Positions 35,980-45,640 of a DNA stretch of 64,000 nt are shown here, piece after piece; the first letter of the stretch is position 1, and every line of letters begins with the position of its first letter. The DNA is from Campylobacter blaseri. Lineage in GTDB: Bacteria > Campylobacterota > Campylobacteria > Campylobacterales > Campylobacteraceae. Both the position numbers and the translations under genes were made by a program. The notes beneath the pieces were generated by a model, which saw only the letters and a list, made by a program, of their open reading frames with translations, did not search any database and was not told the origin of the DNA. Where the stretch lies: the NCBI RefSeq assembly GCF_013201895.1, contig NZ_CP053841.1, positions 248,001-312,000 of the forward strand, read 5' to 3'.

Positions 35980-36711
35980 ATGAAAAAATTCATATTTTTA
36001 CTAATTAGTGCCTGTATCTTAAGTGCTTCTGAAATAAGAGTAGCTGCGGCTGCAAATATTGGTTATGTAATTGATGAATTAAAAAAAGAGTTTTTAAAAG
36101 ACCGAGCTGATGACAAGATAGAAGTTGCATTAGCAAGTAGTGGTAAGTTAAATACTCAGATAAAAAATGGAGCTAACTACTCCATTTTTATGGCTGCAAA
36201 TATGAAATTTGCTAATGATTTATATGATAATGGATTTACAAACAACAAGGCTGAAATTTATGCTAGAGGTGTTTTGGTAATGTTTAGTGCAAAAACGCGT
36301 GATATGAGCCGTGGGCTAGAGCTTTTAAAAGATAAAGACATTCACAAAATTGCAGTAGCAAATACAAAAACAGCACCTTATGGTATAGCTAGCTTGGAAG
36401 CATTTAAAAATGCAAAAGTATTTGATGAGATTAGCTCAAAATTAGTCTATGCTGAGAGCATTTCGGGAGTTTTACCTTATGCTTTGAGTGCAGCTGAGAT
36501 TGGCTTTATTCCAAAATCTGCACTAGTAGGCAAAAATGAGTATATAGCGGGTAAAAACTACATTGAGGTTGACAAAAGCCTCTACACTCCACTTGATCAA
36601 GGTATGATTTTGCTAAAAGGCTATGAAGATAACAAATTAGCGACAGATTTTTATAATTTCTTAAAAAGCGATAGAGCTAAAAAGATTTTTAAAACTTACG
36701 GCTATGAATAG
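35980..36711 (+). CDS. modA: Molybdate/tungstate ABC transporter substrate-binding protein
   Basis: This 243-residue periplasmic protein has a signal peptide (about 1-17) and the ModA-type body: RVAAAANIGYVIDELKKEF, ALASSGKLNTQI, and the second half with ISGVLPYALSAAEIGFIPKS. It binds the oxyanion with high affinity and passes it to ModB. It starts 1 bp after modE, and its 3' end overlaps the Mop gene by 8 bp. Whether Mo or W is preferred cannot be told. Confidence 0.92.
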   Translation: MKKFIFLLISACILSASEIRVAAAANIGYVIDELKKEFLKDRADDKIEVALASSGKLNTQIKNGANYSIFMAANMKFANDLYDNGFTNNKAEIYARGVLVMFSAKTRDMSRGLELLKDKDIHKIAVANTKTAPYGIASLEAFKNAKVFDEISSKLVYAESISGVLPYALSAAEIGFIPKSALVGKNEYIAGKNYIEVDKSLYTPLDQGMILLKGYEDNKLATDFYNFLKSDRAKKIFKTYGYE

Positions 36712-37093
36712 GATTTTAGCAAAAGTAGTTAAGATTCAAGAAAATGGGGCTTTACATAAGGTAAATTTTAGTAGTCAAATTGGAAATTTATCCTTAGTAA
36801 GCCTTGATCTTAATCTTAAAATAGACCAAGAGGTAACTCTTGGCTTTAAATCAAGTGCTGTTGCCATTGGTAGACTTAATGATGATATGTTAAGCTACTC
36901 TAATCAAATTAAAGTAAAGATTAGAAGCATTGAAAAAGGGCAAATCTTAACCAAAGTAGTAGCATCAGTAAACCAAGAGTTTATAACTAGCATTATAACT
37001 ACAGATTCTGCAAATAGACTAAATTTAAAAGTAGAAGAAAATGCGGTTTTTTTGATTAAAGCAACAGATGTTTTTGTGGTGAGTTATGATTGA
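36704..37093 (+). CDS. Molybdopterin-binding (Mop/TOBE) protein
   Basis: This 129-residue protein has two Mop-like domains in tandem (about 1-60 and 66-128; the second with KVKIRSIEKGQILTKV and VFLIKATDVFVVS). Such proteins buffer or store oxyanions in the cytoplasm. The first unit is diverged. The gene overlaps modA by 8 bp and modB by 8 bp, so it is translated together with the transporter. Confidence 0.8.
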   Translation: MNRILAKVVKIQENGALHKVNFSSQIGNLSLVSLDLNLKIDQEVTLGFKSSAVAIGRLNDDMLSYSNQIKVKIRSIEKGQILTKVVASVNQEFITSIITTDSANRLNLKVEENAVFLIKATDVFVVSYD

Positions 37094-37751
37094 ATTTACC
37101 CCATTTTATGTCTCATTTAAATTAGCATTTATAACAACTTTTGTGCTATTTTTTCTTGTTTTACCACTTGCTTGGAAACTTAGCCAAAGCAAAAGTAAGT
37201 TTAAGCCTATTATTGAAAGTATCTGTGCTATGCCACTTGTCTTACCTCCTACTGTTATGGGTTTTTATCTACTTTTTGCATTTTCTAAAAACTCTTTTAT
37301 TGGAAGTTTTTTATATGAAAGTTTTGGAATAGAATTAGTTTTTAGCTTTACTGGACTTGTTTTTGCAAGCTGTATTTACTCTTTGCCTTTTATGTTTCAG
37401 CCACTGCTTAGTGGTTTTGAGAGTCTTAACAAAAATATAATTGAGGCATCATATTTAAGCGGAAAAGGCAAGCTTACAACACTTTTTAAAATTGCTTTGC
37501 CAAATATCAAACCATCACTTTTAACTGCACTTGTAGTTACATTTGCTCATACTGTTGGGGAGTTTGGGATAGTTTTAATGGTTGGTGGAAGTATGGAAGG
37601 AAAGACAAAGGTTGCTAGTATTGCTATTTATGAATTTACTGAACTTCTTGATTATAAATCAGCACATATTTATAGCTTTATAATGCTTTGTATGAGCTTT
37701 GTAGTGCTTTTTAGTGTTTATTTTTTTAACCATAAAAACAGGGCAAAATAG
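37086..37751 (+). CDS. modB: Molybdate/tungstate ABC transporter permease
   Basis: This 221-residue protein has five to six membrane helices and the ABC-permease EAA-like loop (NIIEASYLSGKGKLTTLFKI ALPNIKPS; split here) that contacts the ATPase, followed by GEFGIVLMVGGSMEG. This matches ModB family length and motifs. It forms the membrane dimer with ModC. It overlaps the preceding Mop gene by 8 bp and is followed by modC after about 10 bp. Confidence 0.92.
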   Translation: MIEFTPFYVSFKLAFITTFVLFFLVLPLAWKLSQSKSKFKPIIESICAMPLVLPPTVMGFYLLFAFSKNSFIGSFLYESFGIELVFSFTGLVFASCIYSLPFMFQPLLSGFESLNKNIIEASYLSGKGKLTTLFKIALPNIKPSLLTALVVTFAHTVGEFGIVLMVGGSMEGKTKVASIAIYEFTELLDYKSAHIYSFIMLCMSFVVLFSVYFFNHKNRAK

Positions 37752-37761
37752 GAAAAATAAG

Positions 37762-38610
37762 ATGATAAATTTACATATCAAAAAAGAGCTTTTTGGTGCA
37801 AATAAAAATATGCTTTTAGATCTTACTTTGCAGATACAAGATAAGACTTTTTTAGCACTCTGTGGTCAAAGTGGAAGTGGTAAAACTACCTTTTTAAGGT
37901 GTTTGGCTGGACTTGAAAAAAGTGTTGGCTTGATAAAAGTTGATGATGAAATTTGGCAAGATGAAAAGATATTTTTACCACCACAAAAAAGGCGTATAGG
38001 CTTTGTTTTTCAAGATTATGCTTTGTTTGAAAACTTAACTATTGAGCAAAATTTACTCTTTGTGCAAAAAGACAAAACTCTTTGTCAAAGACTGCTTGAT
38101 ATGCTTGATATTGCTAATTTAAAAGATCGCTATCCAAATAAACTAAGTGGCGGACAAAAACAAAGAGTGGCACTTGGTAGAGCTATGATGAGAAAGCCAA
38201 AAATTTTACTTTTAGATGAGCCACTCTCAGCTCTTGATCCAAATCTTAGAGCTAAACTTCAAGATGAAATTTTAAAAATTCACAATGAGTTTAAAACCAC
38301 AACAATACTCGTAAGCCACGATCCTAGTGAAATTTATAAACTAGCAAATGAGATGATTGAATTAAAAGATGGAAAAATAACAAGACAAGGAAGTCCTGAA
38401 AAGCTTTTGCTCAAAACCCAAGGTAGTCAGAAATTTTCATTTTCTGGCTCTATTTTAAATATTGAAAAAATAGATAGCATTTTTGTAGTTACTGTTTCCA
38501 TTGGACAGCAAATAACTCAAATCGTTGTAGATGAAGCTTTGGATTTGAAAGTTGCAGACGAAGTAAGCGTTAGTACAAAGGCATTTAATTTAAATTTAAC
38601 TAAAGGATAA
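37762..38610 (+). CDS. modC: Molybdate ABC transporter ATP-binding protein
   Basis: This is 282 residues, with Walker A GQSGSGKTTF, Q-loop VFQDYALFENL, signature LSGGQKQRVALGRAM, Walker B ILLLDEPLSALDP and the switch His in VSHDPSE. The C-terminal part (about 210-282) is TOBE-like but lacks a clear Mop repeat. An ATG at 37762 with AGGA is chosen over 37714, which lies inside modB. It is the only ATPase gene in the cluster, so it may power both permeases. Confidence 0.93.
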   Translation: MINLHIKKELFGANKNMLLDLTLQIQDKTFLALCGQSGSGKTTFLRCLAGLEKSVGLIKVDDEIWQDEKIFLPPQKRRIGFVFQDYALFENLTIEQNLLFVQKDKTLCQRLLDMLDIANLKDRYPNKLSGGQKQRVALGRAMMRKPKILLLDEPLSALDPNLRAKLQDEILKIHNEFKTTTILVSHDPSEIYKLANEMIELKDGKITRQGSPEKLLLKTQGSQKFSFSGSILNIEKIDSIFVVTVSIGQQITQIVVDEALDLKVADEVSVSTKAFNLNLTKG

Positions 38611-38612
38611 AA

Positions 38613-39305
38613 ATGAAAAAAATATTTTTATTATTTTGTTTGGTAGTGGGTTTAGGTGCTAGCGATATTCGTATCGCAGCTGGTGCAGGGTATAAAAAGA
38701 TGACATTGGAGCTTTTGCAAAATTTCAAAAATCAAAATAAGATAGAAGCTATTTTTGGAAATATGAAGCAAGTTACTACTCAAGCTAAAAATCAAGATAT
38801 AACACTAATTATAGGCGATAAAAGATATCTTGATAGCTCAAATTTAGATAAAATTGGCGAACAAAAGATAGGTAATGGAAAGCTAGTTTTAATATATCCA
38901 AAAAATACAGAAATTAAAAGCATAAATGATTTAACAAATGAAAATATAAAAAAAGTAGCTTTACCAGATAGCAAAAAAGCAATTTATGGCATAGCTTCCT
39001 CGCAAGCTCTAAAAAGTGCAAATTTAGATATAGAAAATAAACTTTTATTTGTCTCAACCGTTCCTCAAAGTGCCTCTTATGTCTTAAGTGGCGAAGTTGA
39101 TGCTGGATTTATTAACTTAAGTGAAGCTTTGTCTATAAAGGATAAAATTGGTGGTATGGTTAAAGTTGATGAGAGTTTATATGAACCTATACAAATCATA
39201 GCTTTAAAATTAGATAGTTGTTCTAAATTTGAAGTTTGTGGCGAGTTTTTAGAGTTTTTACAAACTAAAAAAGCAAAAGAGATTATAAGCAAATATGGTC
39301 TATGA
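38613..39305 (+). CDS. Second ModA-like periplasmic binding protein
   Basis: This 230-residue protein has a signal peptide (about 1-16) and a ModA-type pattern (ASDIRIAAGAGYKKMTLELL, and PQSASYVLSGEVDAGFINLSEA), but it has diverged strongly from the first ModA. In its N-terminal lobe GNMKQVTTQAKNQ stands where ModA has the ASSGKL-type loop. It follows modC by 2 bp and overlaps the second permease gene by 11 bp. A different oxyanion, such as tungstate, is possible. Confidence 0.8.
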   Translation: MKKIFLLFCLVVGLGASDIRIAAGAGYKKMTLELLQNFKNQNKIEAIFGNMKQVTTQAKNQDITLIIGDKRYLDSSNLDKIGEQKIGNGKLVLIYPKNTEIKSINDLTNENIKKVALPDSKKAIYGIASSQALKSANLDIENKLLFVSTVPQSASYVLSGEVDAGFINLSEALSIKDKIGGMVKVDESLYEPIQIIALKLDSCSKFEVCGEFLEFLQTKKAKEIISKYGL

Positions 39306-39945
39306 GCCATTTATTTTAAGTGCTAAAATTTTAGCTTGTTGTTTTTTTCTTTTTATGATTTTTGGAACGTATTTAGCAAATTTTTTAGCAACTACAAACT
39401 CAAAACTTAAGTGGCTAGTTGAAGCTTTGGTAACTTTGCCACTTATTTTTCCACCTGTTGCTATTGGCTTTTTTCTTTTGATTTTGCTTGGAAAAAATGG
39501 TTTTATTGGCTCATTTTTTGCAAATTTGAATATATATTTTATATTTGAGTTTAAAGCTTTAGTTATAGCTGGTTTTATAGCAGGAATTCCTCTTTTTGTA
39601 AAACCTGTTCAATCAGCCATTGAACTTTTTCCAAAAAATGTAAAAGAGGCCTCTTTGATAAGTGGAAAAAGCGAGTTTAAAACACTTATTTTTATAGTTT
39701 TACCAAGCATTAAAAAAAGCATATTTCAAGCACTAATTATTGCTTTAGGTCGTGCTTTAGGCGAAGTTGGCATAAGCTTAATGATAGGTGGAAACATAAC
39801 TCACAAAACCGATACTCTCTCACTTGCTATTTATAATGCAGTTTTTGATGGGGATTATGATTTGGCAATGATGTTAAGCTTGGTGTTAATAATTATTTCA
39901 ACACTTTTGTTTATAATACTAAATATAATAAATAAAAAAAGTTAG
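39295..39945 (+). CDS. Second ModB-like ABC permease
   Basis: This 216-residue protein has about five membrane helices and the coupling loop NVKEASLISGKSEFKTLIFI, then GRALGEVGISLMIGGNI. It is a ModB-family permease that pairs with the second binding protein just upstream (11-bp overlap). No second ATPase gene is present, so it probably uses the same ModC. Confidence 0.85.
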   Translation: MVYEPFILSAKILACCFFLFMIFGTYLANFLATTNSKLKWLVEALVTLPLIFPPVAIGFFLLILLGKNGFIGSFFANLNIYFIFEFKALVIAGFIAGIPLFVKPVQSAIELFPKNVKEASLISGKSEFKTLIFIVLPSIKKSIFQALIIALGRALGEVGISLMIGGNITHKTDTLSLAIYNAVFDGDYDLAMMLSLVLIIISTLLFIILNIINKKS

Positions 39946-39953
39946 GTGCAAAA

Positions 39954-40790
39954 ATGATAACAAATAGTGAAATTTTAGAGTATATAAATGAAGATTTACC
40001 TTTTATGGATTTGACTACAAGTTTGCAAAGTTACGAAAAAACTAAAGCAAGATTAGAGCTTTTTACTAGAGTTGATTGCGTAGCTTCTTGCACTGAAATT
40101 TCAGCAAAAATAGCTGAAATTTTAGATTGTGAAGTAAAGTTTGTAAAATCAAGTAGAAGTTTTGCAAAAGAGGGCGATATGCTTTTAGCTTACGAAGGAG
40201 AGTATGCAAACATTCACAAAGCTTGGAAGCTTACTCAGGTTTTACTTGAATACTCTTGTGCCATTGCAACTTATACAAATAAAATGCTAAATTTGGCTAA
40301 AAGTGTAAATCAAAAATGTCAAATTTTAGGAACTAGAAAAACTTTTCCTTTTGCAAAAAAGTTTTGTGTGCAAGCTTTGCTCGATGGTGGAGGAGAAGTT
40401 CATCGGCTAAATTTAAGTGATAGCATTTTATTTTTTGATAAACATAGAATTGTCTATAAAAACAGCGATGAGTTTTTTGCAGACTTGAGAGCCATTAAAC
40501 ATAAAGTGCCAGAGAAAAAAGTAGTAGTTGAAGCTCTAAATTTAGATGATGCAATAAAACTTTTAGAGATTGCAGATGTGATTCAACTTGATAAAATGAG
40601 TTTGGAAGATACTAAAAAGATAGTTGAACTTAGAGATAAAAATTATAAAAATGTTAAGATAATCTCAGCTGGTGGAATTAATGTAAATAATGTAAAAGAT
40701 TATGCTAGTTGTGGAATTGATGCAGTAGTTACAAGTGCAATGTATCTAAGTGGTATTGGAAATATAAAGGCAAAGATTTCAAAAATCTAA
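39954..40790 (+). CDS. modD: ModD, quinolinate phosphoribosyltransferase-like protein of the molybdenum locus
   Basis: This 278-residue protein has the QPRTase fold (GTRKTFPFAKKFCVQALLDGG and NLDDAIKLLEIADVIQLDK, then SAGGINVNNVKDYA). It starts EILEYINEDLPFMDLTT, as ModD proteins do. It ends the mod operon, which is why ModD is favoured over NadC. Its reaction in molybdenum metabolism is not established. Confidence 0.85.
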   Translation: MITNSEILEYINEDLPFMDLTTSLQSYEKTKARLELFTRVDCVASCTEISAKIAEILDCEVKFVKSSRSFAKEGDMLLAYEGEYANIHKAWKLTQVLLEYSCAIATYTNKMLNLAKSVNQKCQILGTRKTFPFAKKFCVQALLDGGGEVHRLNLSDSILFFDKHRIVYKNSDEFFADLRAIKHKVPEKKVVVEALNLDDAIKLLEIADVIQLDKMSLEDTKKIVELRDKNYKNVKIISAGGINVNNVKDYASCGIDAVVTSAMYLSGIGNIKAKISKI

Positions 40791-40810
40791 CCACTTTTTG
40801 TGGTGGTTAG
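40787..40810 (+). terminator. Terminator at the end of the mod operon
   Basis: An 8-bp stem (CTAACCAC/GTGGTTAG) with an 8-base loop overlaps the modD stop and is followed by ACTATTTTTTAG. The reverse side is near the stop of the convergent nosL gene, so it may serve both. Confidence 0.75.
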
Positions 40811-40811
40811 A

Positions 40812-41525
40812 CTATTTTTTAGTTAGATAGTGTGCAACTTGAGATAACTCTTTTTGAGTTAAATTTGGACATACGTTGTTTTTTAAGATATATGCTTTTG
40901 CCTCTGCTGGAGTAGAGAATTTCTTATCTATCTTTATGCAGGTTGCTTTATAGATTTTTTCACCTCTTCTTGCTGCCATAGATTGTCTTCTATCTATAAG
41001 TTTTATATCATCTTCTAAGGTTTTTTGAGTAGCATTTGAAACCTCTTCATAGGTTAAAAGAGATCCTCCAAATTTTTTTTGAAATTTTTTTGCGTCTTCT
41101 TTGTTTTTAAAAGCATATGAGCTAATAGAAGACATGGTAGCTGGCATACTGGAGCTATATACATAAATAGCAGTAGTAGCATCAATAAATTTTAAAGAAG
41201 CTGTATCAACTACTTTAGGATTATCTGGAAGTATTTTTTTTAACATAGCCTCTTGATGCATACAGTGGATAGAGCAGTATTGGTGTGTTTTGCCATTAAT
41301 ATTTACAGCGTGATTTGTTTTATAAAACATATTTAAGCTCATTCCACAAACTGAACAGAAATTTTTAGATTCTCCATCTTGTAAAATAGTTACCTTTTCT
41401 AAAGAAACAACTCTAAAATCCATTTTTTTATCATTAGCGAACAGACCTGTTGACAAGAAAAAACTTGATGTACATCCTAGGGTTGCAAAAATTGCTGTTG
41501 ATTTTAAAAAAAATCTTCTTTTCAT
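40812..41525 (-). CDS. nosL: NosL-family protein with a degenerate cytochrome-like C-terminus
   Basis: This 237-residue protein has a Tat-like N-terminus (KRRFFLKS) with a possible lipobox (TLGC), a NosL core with the metal motif FCSVCGMSLNMF and QYCSIHCMHQ, then a C-terminal stretch (about 180-237, GEKIYKATCIKID to SQVAHYLTKK) that looks like a cytochrome c domain but has no CXXCH. NosL delivers copper for nitrous oxide reductase assembly. No nosZ is in the window. It stands alone and converges with modD. Confidence 0.8.
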   Translation of the reverse strand: MKRRFFLKSTAIFATLGCTSSFFLSTGLFANDKKMDFRVVSLEKVTILQDGESKNFCSVCGMSLNMFYKTNHAVNINGKTHQYCSIHCMHQEAMLKKILPDNPKVVDTASLKFIDATTAIYVYSSSMPATMSSISSYAFKNKEDAKKFQKKFGGSLLTYEEVSNATQKTLEDDIKLIDRRQSMAARRGEKIYKATCIKIDKKFSTPAEAKAYILKNNVCPNLTQKELSQVAHYLTKK

Positions 41526-41657
41526 AATACTCCTTTTTATAATAGGTTGATTTATATTATATCAAGCTCATTTTAATAGGATATAATTTTTTAGTATAGA
41601 TATATATTTAAGAGTAAATTTGATAGAATATATTTAAAATAGAATAAAAGGTAGCAG

Positions 41658-42437
41658 ATGAGGCTTTTTGGAAATAGTCCAAAAATGTTTTATAGTGTAT
41701 GTGTAGATAATAATGTTTTTGAAATTTTCTTTAGGGAATTTGATAAGAAAAACACTCTAAAACAAGAATTTAACGAGAAAGATATATTAGTCAATAAAGA
41801 GCATGTAGAAAAAATTAATTTTTTTTTAAAAAGTACGGGCAGTAAAAAAAGCTTTTTATCCTTTATGCACACATCGTTAAATCAAGGCTTGGTTGATGAT
41901 GCGATATATAATGACAAAGATTTTATAATGCAAGAAATTGATAAAGATGTTATATCGTATTCTTTAAAAAGTGAAATAGAAGACATTAAAAATTTATATA
42001 ATGTAGAATATATTGAATATATAAACCCTTTTAAAGTGTTATATTTTTTAATGAAAAATGAAAACTTTAAAGGAACATCTCTTTTTATACTGAAATTTAG
42101 TCAAAGTGCCGCTGTAATGGTTGCAAATAGTGAAAAAGTGATTTTTTCAAAAATGATAAATTTTATTGATGAGGGTTTTGATGCATTTAAAAAAGATCCA
42201 GATAGTTTTTCCCTCGAAGATGATGATGAAATTTTTGTAAGTATTTTACAAAACTTTTTAAATAAATTTTATGAAACAAATAGTAGCTTTGTAGATGAAA
42301 TTTTTGTTTATGATACCTGTAGTTCTAATAGAGAGCTAGGGTACTACATCTTTACAAAACTATTCATAAAGACAAATGTTTTTCCGCTTGATATAGTTGA
42401 GTATATTAACAAAATCAACATAAAAGAGCATTTTTAA
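41658..42437 (+). CDS. Conserved-type hypothetical protein (259 aa)
   Basis: There is no signal peptide or membrane helix. It has alternating beta/alpha segments (FILKFSQSAAVMVANSEKVIFSKMINFIDEGF resembles the second half of an actin-like fold, split here), which recalls PilM-like proteins, but this is speculation. The ATG at 41658 has AAAGGTAG upstream. It ends 4 bp inside the convergent tilS gene. No family was recognised with confidence. Confidence 0.6.
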   Translation: MRLFGNSPKMFYSVCVDNNVFEIFFREFDKKNTLKQEFNEKDILVNKEHVEKINFFLKSTGSKKSFLSFMHTSLNQGLVDDAIYNDKDFIMQEIDKDVISYSLKSEIEDIKNLYNVEYIEYINPFKVLYFLMKNENFKGTSLFILKFSQSAAVMVANSEKVIFSKMINFIDEGFDAFKKDPDSFSLEDDDEIFVSILQNFLNKFYETNSSFVDEIFVYDTCSSNRELGYYIFTKLFIKTNVFPLDIVEYINKINIKEHF

Positions 42438-43411
42438 AATTTATCTAGAAGGTGCCTATTTTCATAAATAAAGCCTCTATTATGCTTAGGCACCTTTTTG
42501 ATTCTACAAATTTCTTTGAATTTTTTGTCCATTTTGTTTATTTTAAATGGAGATACGCAAACTAGTTTTTCATTATATCCTATAGCTATTTTACCACTTA
42601 TAACAGAGTCTTTGCTTGCTTCTAGCCTTTGTTTTTGACTCATTGAAATTCCTAGTTTTTTTACCGCTTTATCAATTAAATTCATCGAAAAAGGAGTATT
42701 TTGTATTATAAAAAATTTCTCATCTTCATATATAAATTTGCCCTGTAAATGCTTTTTATCTTCATTTAAAAACTCAAAACTTTTTTTAACTCCTGGATGA
42801 AATTCTTGAATAAACTGATTGCTAAATTTTGATCTTATATAATTTCTTTCAAAATTAGTATCTAGGTTTGATTTATCAAAAAAGTATTTAATCTCATTTG
42901 TATCTAAAAAATTTAAAATTTCATTTTTACTTGTATCTAAAAGTGGTCTTAGAATTGTATAGTTTTGTTTTGGGTCAATTTTACTCATACCAATAAGGTT
43001 ACAAACTCCAGCACCTTTACTAAATCTCATTAAAAACCATTCAAACAAATCATTTAAATTATGTGCTGTTATTAGGTATTTATAGTTAAATTCAGTGCAA
43101 ATTTCATCAAAAAATTTATATCTCACATCTCTTGCTTTTTGTTCAAAATTTGATGAGTCTTCTAAAACTAGTTGGACATTTTTTACATAGATTTTTTTGT
43201 TAAATTCTTTGGCTAATTCTCTTGCACTTTCTTCTTCTGTATTGCTACTTGGTCTTGTGTTGTAGTTTACAAAAGCTAAATCAAAATCAATTTTTAAATT
43301 TACTAATATATAAAAAAGAGCAGTGCTATCAACTCCATATGAAAAAGCTAAAATGGATCTGTTTTGTCTAGCAATCTGTAAAATTTCATCATCAAGAGAT
43401 AATTTCTGCAA
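42434..43411 (-). CDS. tilS: tRNA(Ile)-lysidine synthase
   Basis: This 325-residue ATPase turns C34 of tRNA-Ile2 into lysidine so that it reads AUA. The PP-loop reads [13 protein letters not shown] (18-30), a variant of SGGxDS with Tyr for the first Gly, and [16 protein letters not shown] and [13 protein letters not shown] follow. It is short at the C-terminus, as in epsilonproteobacteria. TTG start at 43411 is inside the end of rimO, with a 20-bp overlap, so translation is coupled. Confidence 0.92.
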   Translation of the reverse strand: MQKLSLDDEILQIARQNRSILAFSYGVDSTALFYILVNLKIDFDLAFVNYNTRPSSNTEEESARELAKEFNKKIYVKNVQLVLEDSSNFEQKARDVRYKFFDEICTEFNYKYLITAHNLNDLFEWFLMRFSKGAGVCNLIGMSKIDPKQNYTILRPLLDTSKNEILNFLDTNEIKYFFDKSNLDTNFERNYIRSKFSNQFIQEFHPGVKKSFEFLNEDKKHLQGKFIYEDEKFFIIQNTPFSMNLIDKAVKKLGISMSQKQRLEASKDSVISGKIAIGYNEKLVCVSPFKINKMDKKFKEICRIKKVPKHNRGFIYENRHLLDKF

Positions 43412-44693
43412 CTAATTTATCCCCTATAAAATCTGTAAATTTACAAGTATATGTTTTACCAACTTCAAGATTTTGCAAATTTGAGTCATTTATTAAAATT
43501 TCTCCATCAATGTCTTTATCCCAAATATATTTTTTAGCTCCAAAAAACATCTCACCTTCACTGCTATAGCCTTCGACTACGCAAGTTGAAGTTTTGCCAA
43601 GCTCTTTTTCAAAACTCTCTTTTGTGGTTTGGTTTGTGATTTTTTCTATCATATTTAGCCGTTTTGTAACTATTTTTTGAGGAATTTGTTCCATATTGAA
43701 ACTTGCTGTATCTTCTTCTTTTGAATAGGCAAATATAGAAACTCTATCAAAGCTAAATGACTTTAAAAACTCACAAAGCTCATCAAAATCTTTTTCGCTT
43801 TCCCCTGGATGTCCTACTATAAAACCACTTCTTACAAACGAATCTTTTGCCTCTCGCATTTTTGCTAAAAGCTCTATAATTCGCTCTTTATTTGCACCCC
43901 TTTTCATAATTTTTAACATATTGTTGCTTATATGTTGAATTGGCATATCAAAGTAGTTTAAAAATACTTTTGAGTCTATTATTTTTTGAACTAATTCATC
44001 TGATGTTGTGGTAGGATAAAGATACAAAATTCTAGCAAATTTAACCCCATCTATTTTTTCAACTCTATCTATTAACTCACAAAGTCCATCTTTTTTTCCT
44101 AAATCTCTTCCATAGCTACTGCTATCTTGAGATATAAAACTAAAATCATAATAACCTTGATTTACTAAATTTGAAATTTCATCTACTATATCATCTATGC
44201 TTCTACTTCGCAATTTTCCCTTAAAAGTTGGAATCGCACAAAAACTGCATTTTTGATTACATCCTTCTGAAAGCTTTATATAGGCGTGGTAGTTTGAGCC
44301 AGTTATAACTCTTTTTTCGCTTTTTTGTAAATATGTTTGAGGGCTGAAAAGATTTTGTTTTTTTAAAATCATCTCATCAATTTTATCATAATCCCCAACA
44401 CCACTAAATATATCAACCTCTGGGAGTTCTTTAATAAGTTCATCTTTATATCTTTGCATCAAGCAACCAGTTACAACCAAAACCCCATCATCTTTTTTGT
44501 ATTGAGCAAGTTCTAAAATGGCATTAATGCTCTCCTCTTTTGCAGAGGCTATAAATCCACAAGTATTTACAATCATAACATCAGCATCATCTGGCTTATC
44601 TACAACTTGGTAGTTACCAAGCCTTCCAAGCATAATTTGGCTATCAACAAGATTTTTATTACAGCCTAATGATAAAAGATATAGTTTTTTCAT
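43392..44693 (-). CDS. rimO: Ribosomal protein S12 methylthiotransferase
   Basis: This 433-residue radical-SAM enzyme methylthiolates the conserved Asp of S12. Cluster Cys are visible in [20 protein letters not shown] and [10 protein letters not shown]. The radical SAM motif is [13 protein letters not shown], and a C-terminal TRAM domain follows. The pattern [10 protein letters not shown] separates it from MiaB. It lies between panC (1-bp gap) and tilS on the same strand. Confidence 0.95.
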   Translation of the reverse strand: MKKLYLLSLGCNKNLVDSQIMLGRLGNYQVVDKPDDADVMIVNTCGFIASAKEESINAILELAQYKKDDGVLVVTGCLMQRYKDELIKELPEVDIFSGVGDYDKIDEMILKKQNLFSPQTYLQKSEKRVITGSNYHAYIKLSEGCNQKCSFCAIPTFKGKLRSRSIDDIVDEISNLVNQGYYDFSFISQDSSSYGRDLGKKDGLCELIDRVEKIDGVKFARILYLYPTTTSDELVQKIIDSKVFLNYFDMPIQHISNNMLKIMKRGANKERIIELLAKMREAKDSFVRSGFIVGHPGESEKDFDELCEFLKSFSFDRVSIFAYSKEEDTASFNMEQIPQKIVTKRLNMIEKITNQTTKESFEKELGKTSTCVVEGYSSEGEMFFGAKKYIWDKDIDGEILINDSNLQNLEVGKTYTCKFTDFIGDKLVAEIIS

Positions 44694-44694
44694 C

Positions 44695-45510
44695 TTATAT
44701 CCAAATGTTATCTATAAGTCTTGTAGGCCCTACATATACAGCGATTAATATAATGCTTTCTCCAAGTTTAATTTTATCAATTTTGTTAAATTCCTTATCA
44801 ACAAATTCAATATAATCAATCTTTAAAGGCTCTAAAATTCCTCGCATCTCTTTTTGTATTAGATTAGAATCTAGCTCACCATTTTCTATCATATTTTTAG
44901 CTTTAGTAAGGGATCTAAAAATTTTTAAAGCCATAACCCTTTGCTCTTCATCCAAGTATGAGTTTCTAGAACTAAGCGCTAGCCCATCTTCCTCTCTTAT
45001 GATCTCACAAGGAACTATGTTTATATTCATAAAAAATGACTTAATCATATTGTTTATTACCATTAGTTGCTGGGTATCTTTTTTCCCAAAATATGCATTT
45101 TTTGGCTTAACCAAATTAAAAAATTTGTTAAGAACTGTTAAGACGCCATCAAAATGCCCAGGTCTGGTAGCTCCTTCTAAAATACTTGCAAGTTCTTTTG
45201 GTGCTATAACTTTTGGTTCATAGTCAAAATACACATCTTTTGGCATAAATAAAATATCAACGCCTAAGTCTTCACAAAATTTAATATCTCCCTCTTTATT
45301 TCTTGGGTATTTATCTAGATCTTCATTTGGTAAAAATTGTGCTGGATTAACAAAAATCGACACTACTGTATACTCGTTCTCACTTTTTGACTTTTCTATA
45401 AGACTTTTATGTCCATTATGCAAATATCCCATAGTAGGGACAAAACCTATATTTTTATTTAATTTTAAAAGCTCTGCTTTTAAATCCTCTTTTGTGTAAA
45501 CAACTGTCAT
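44695..45510 (-). CDS. panC: Pantothenate synthetase
   Basis: This 271-residue enzyme joins pantoate and beta-alanine with ATP. Motifs are [16 protein letters not shown] (with the HNGH signature), [45 protein letters not shown] and [11 protein letters not shown]. The start at 45510 (MTVVYTK) with AGGAA is chosen over 45537. It is first in the panC-rimO-tilS unit. Confidence 0.95.
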   Translation of the reverse strand: MTVVYTKEDLKAELLKLNKNIGFVPTMGYLHNGHKSLIEKSKSENEYTVVSIFVNPAQFLPNEDLDKYPRNKEGDIKFCEDLGVDILFMPKDVYFDYEPKVIAPKELASILEGATRPGHFDGVLTVLNKFFNLVKPKNAYFGKKDTQQLMVINNMIKSFFMNINIVPCEIIREEDGLALSSRNSYLDEEQRVMALKIFRSLTKAKNMIENGELDSNLIQKEMRGILEPLKIDYIEFVDKEFNKIDKIKLGESIILIAVYVGPTRLIDNIWI

Positions 45511-45640
45511 GAATCTTCCTAATTTATTTTTTTTCATTATAACTAAAAAAAATAAATTAGCCTTTATTTGTATTTTAAAATAACTAAAATAATTAAAAGA
45601 AATAAAATGATATAATTAAAATAAAAAGTAGGAATTAAAT

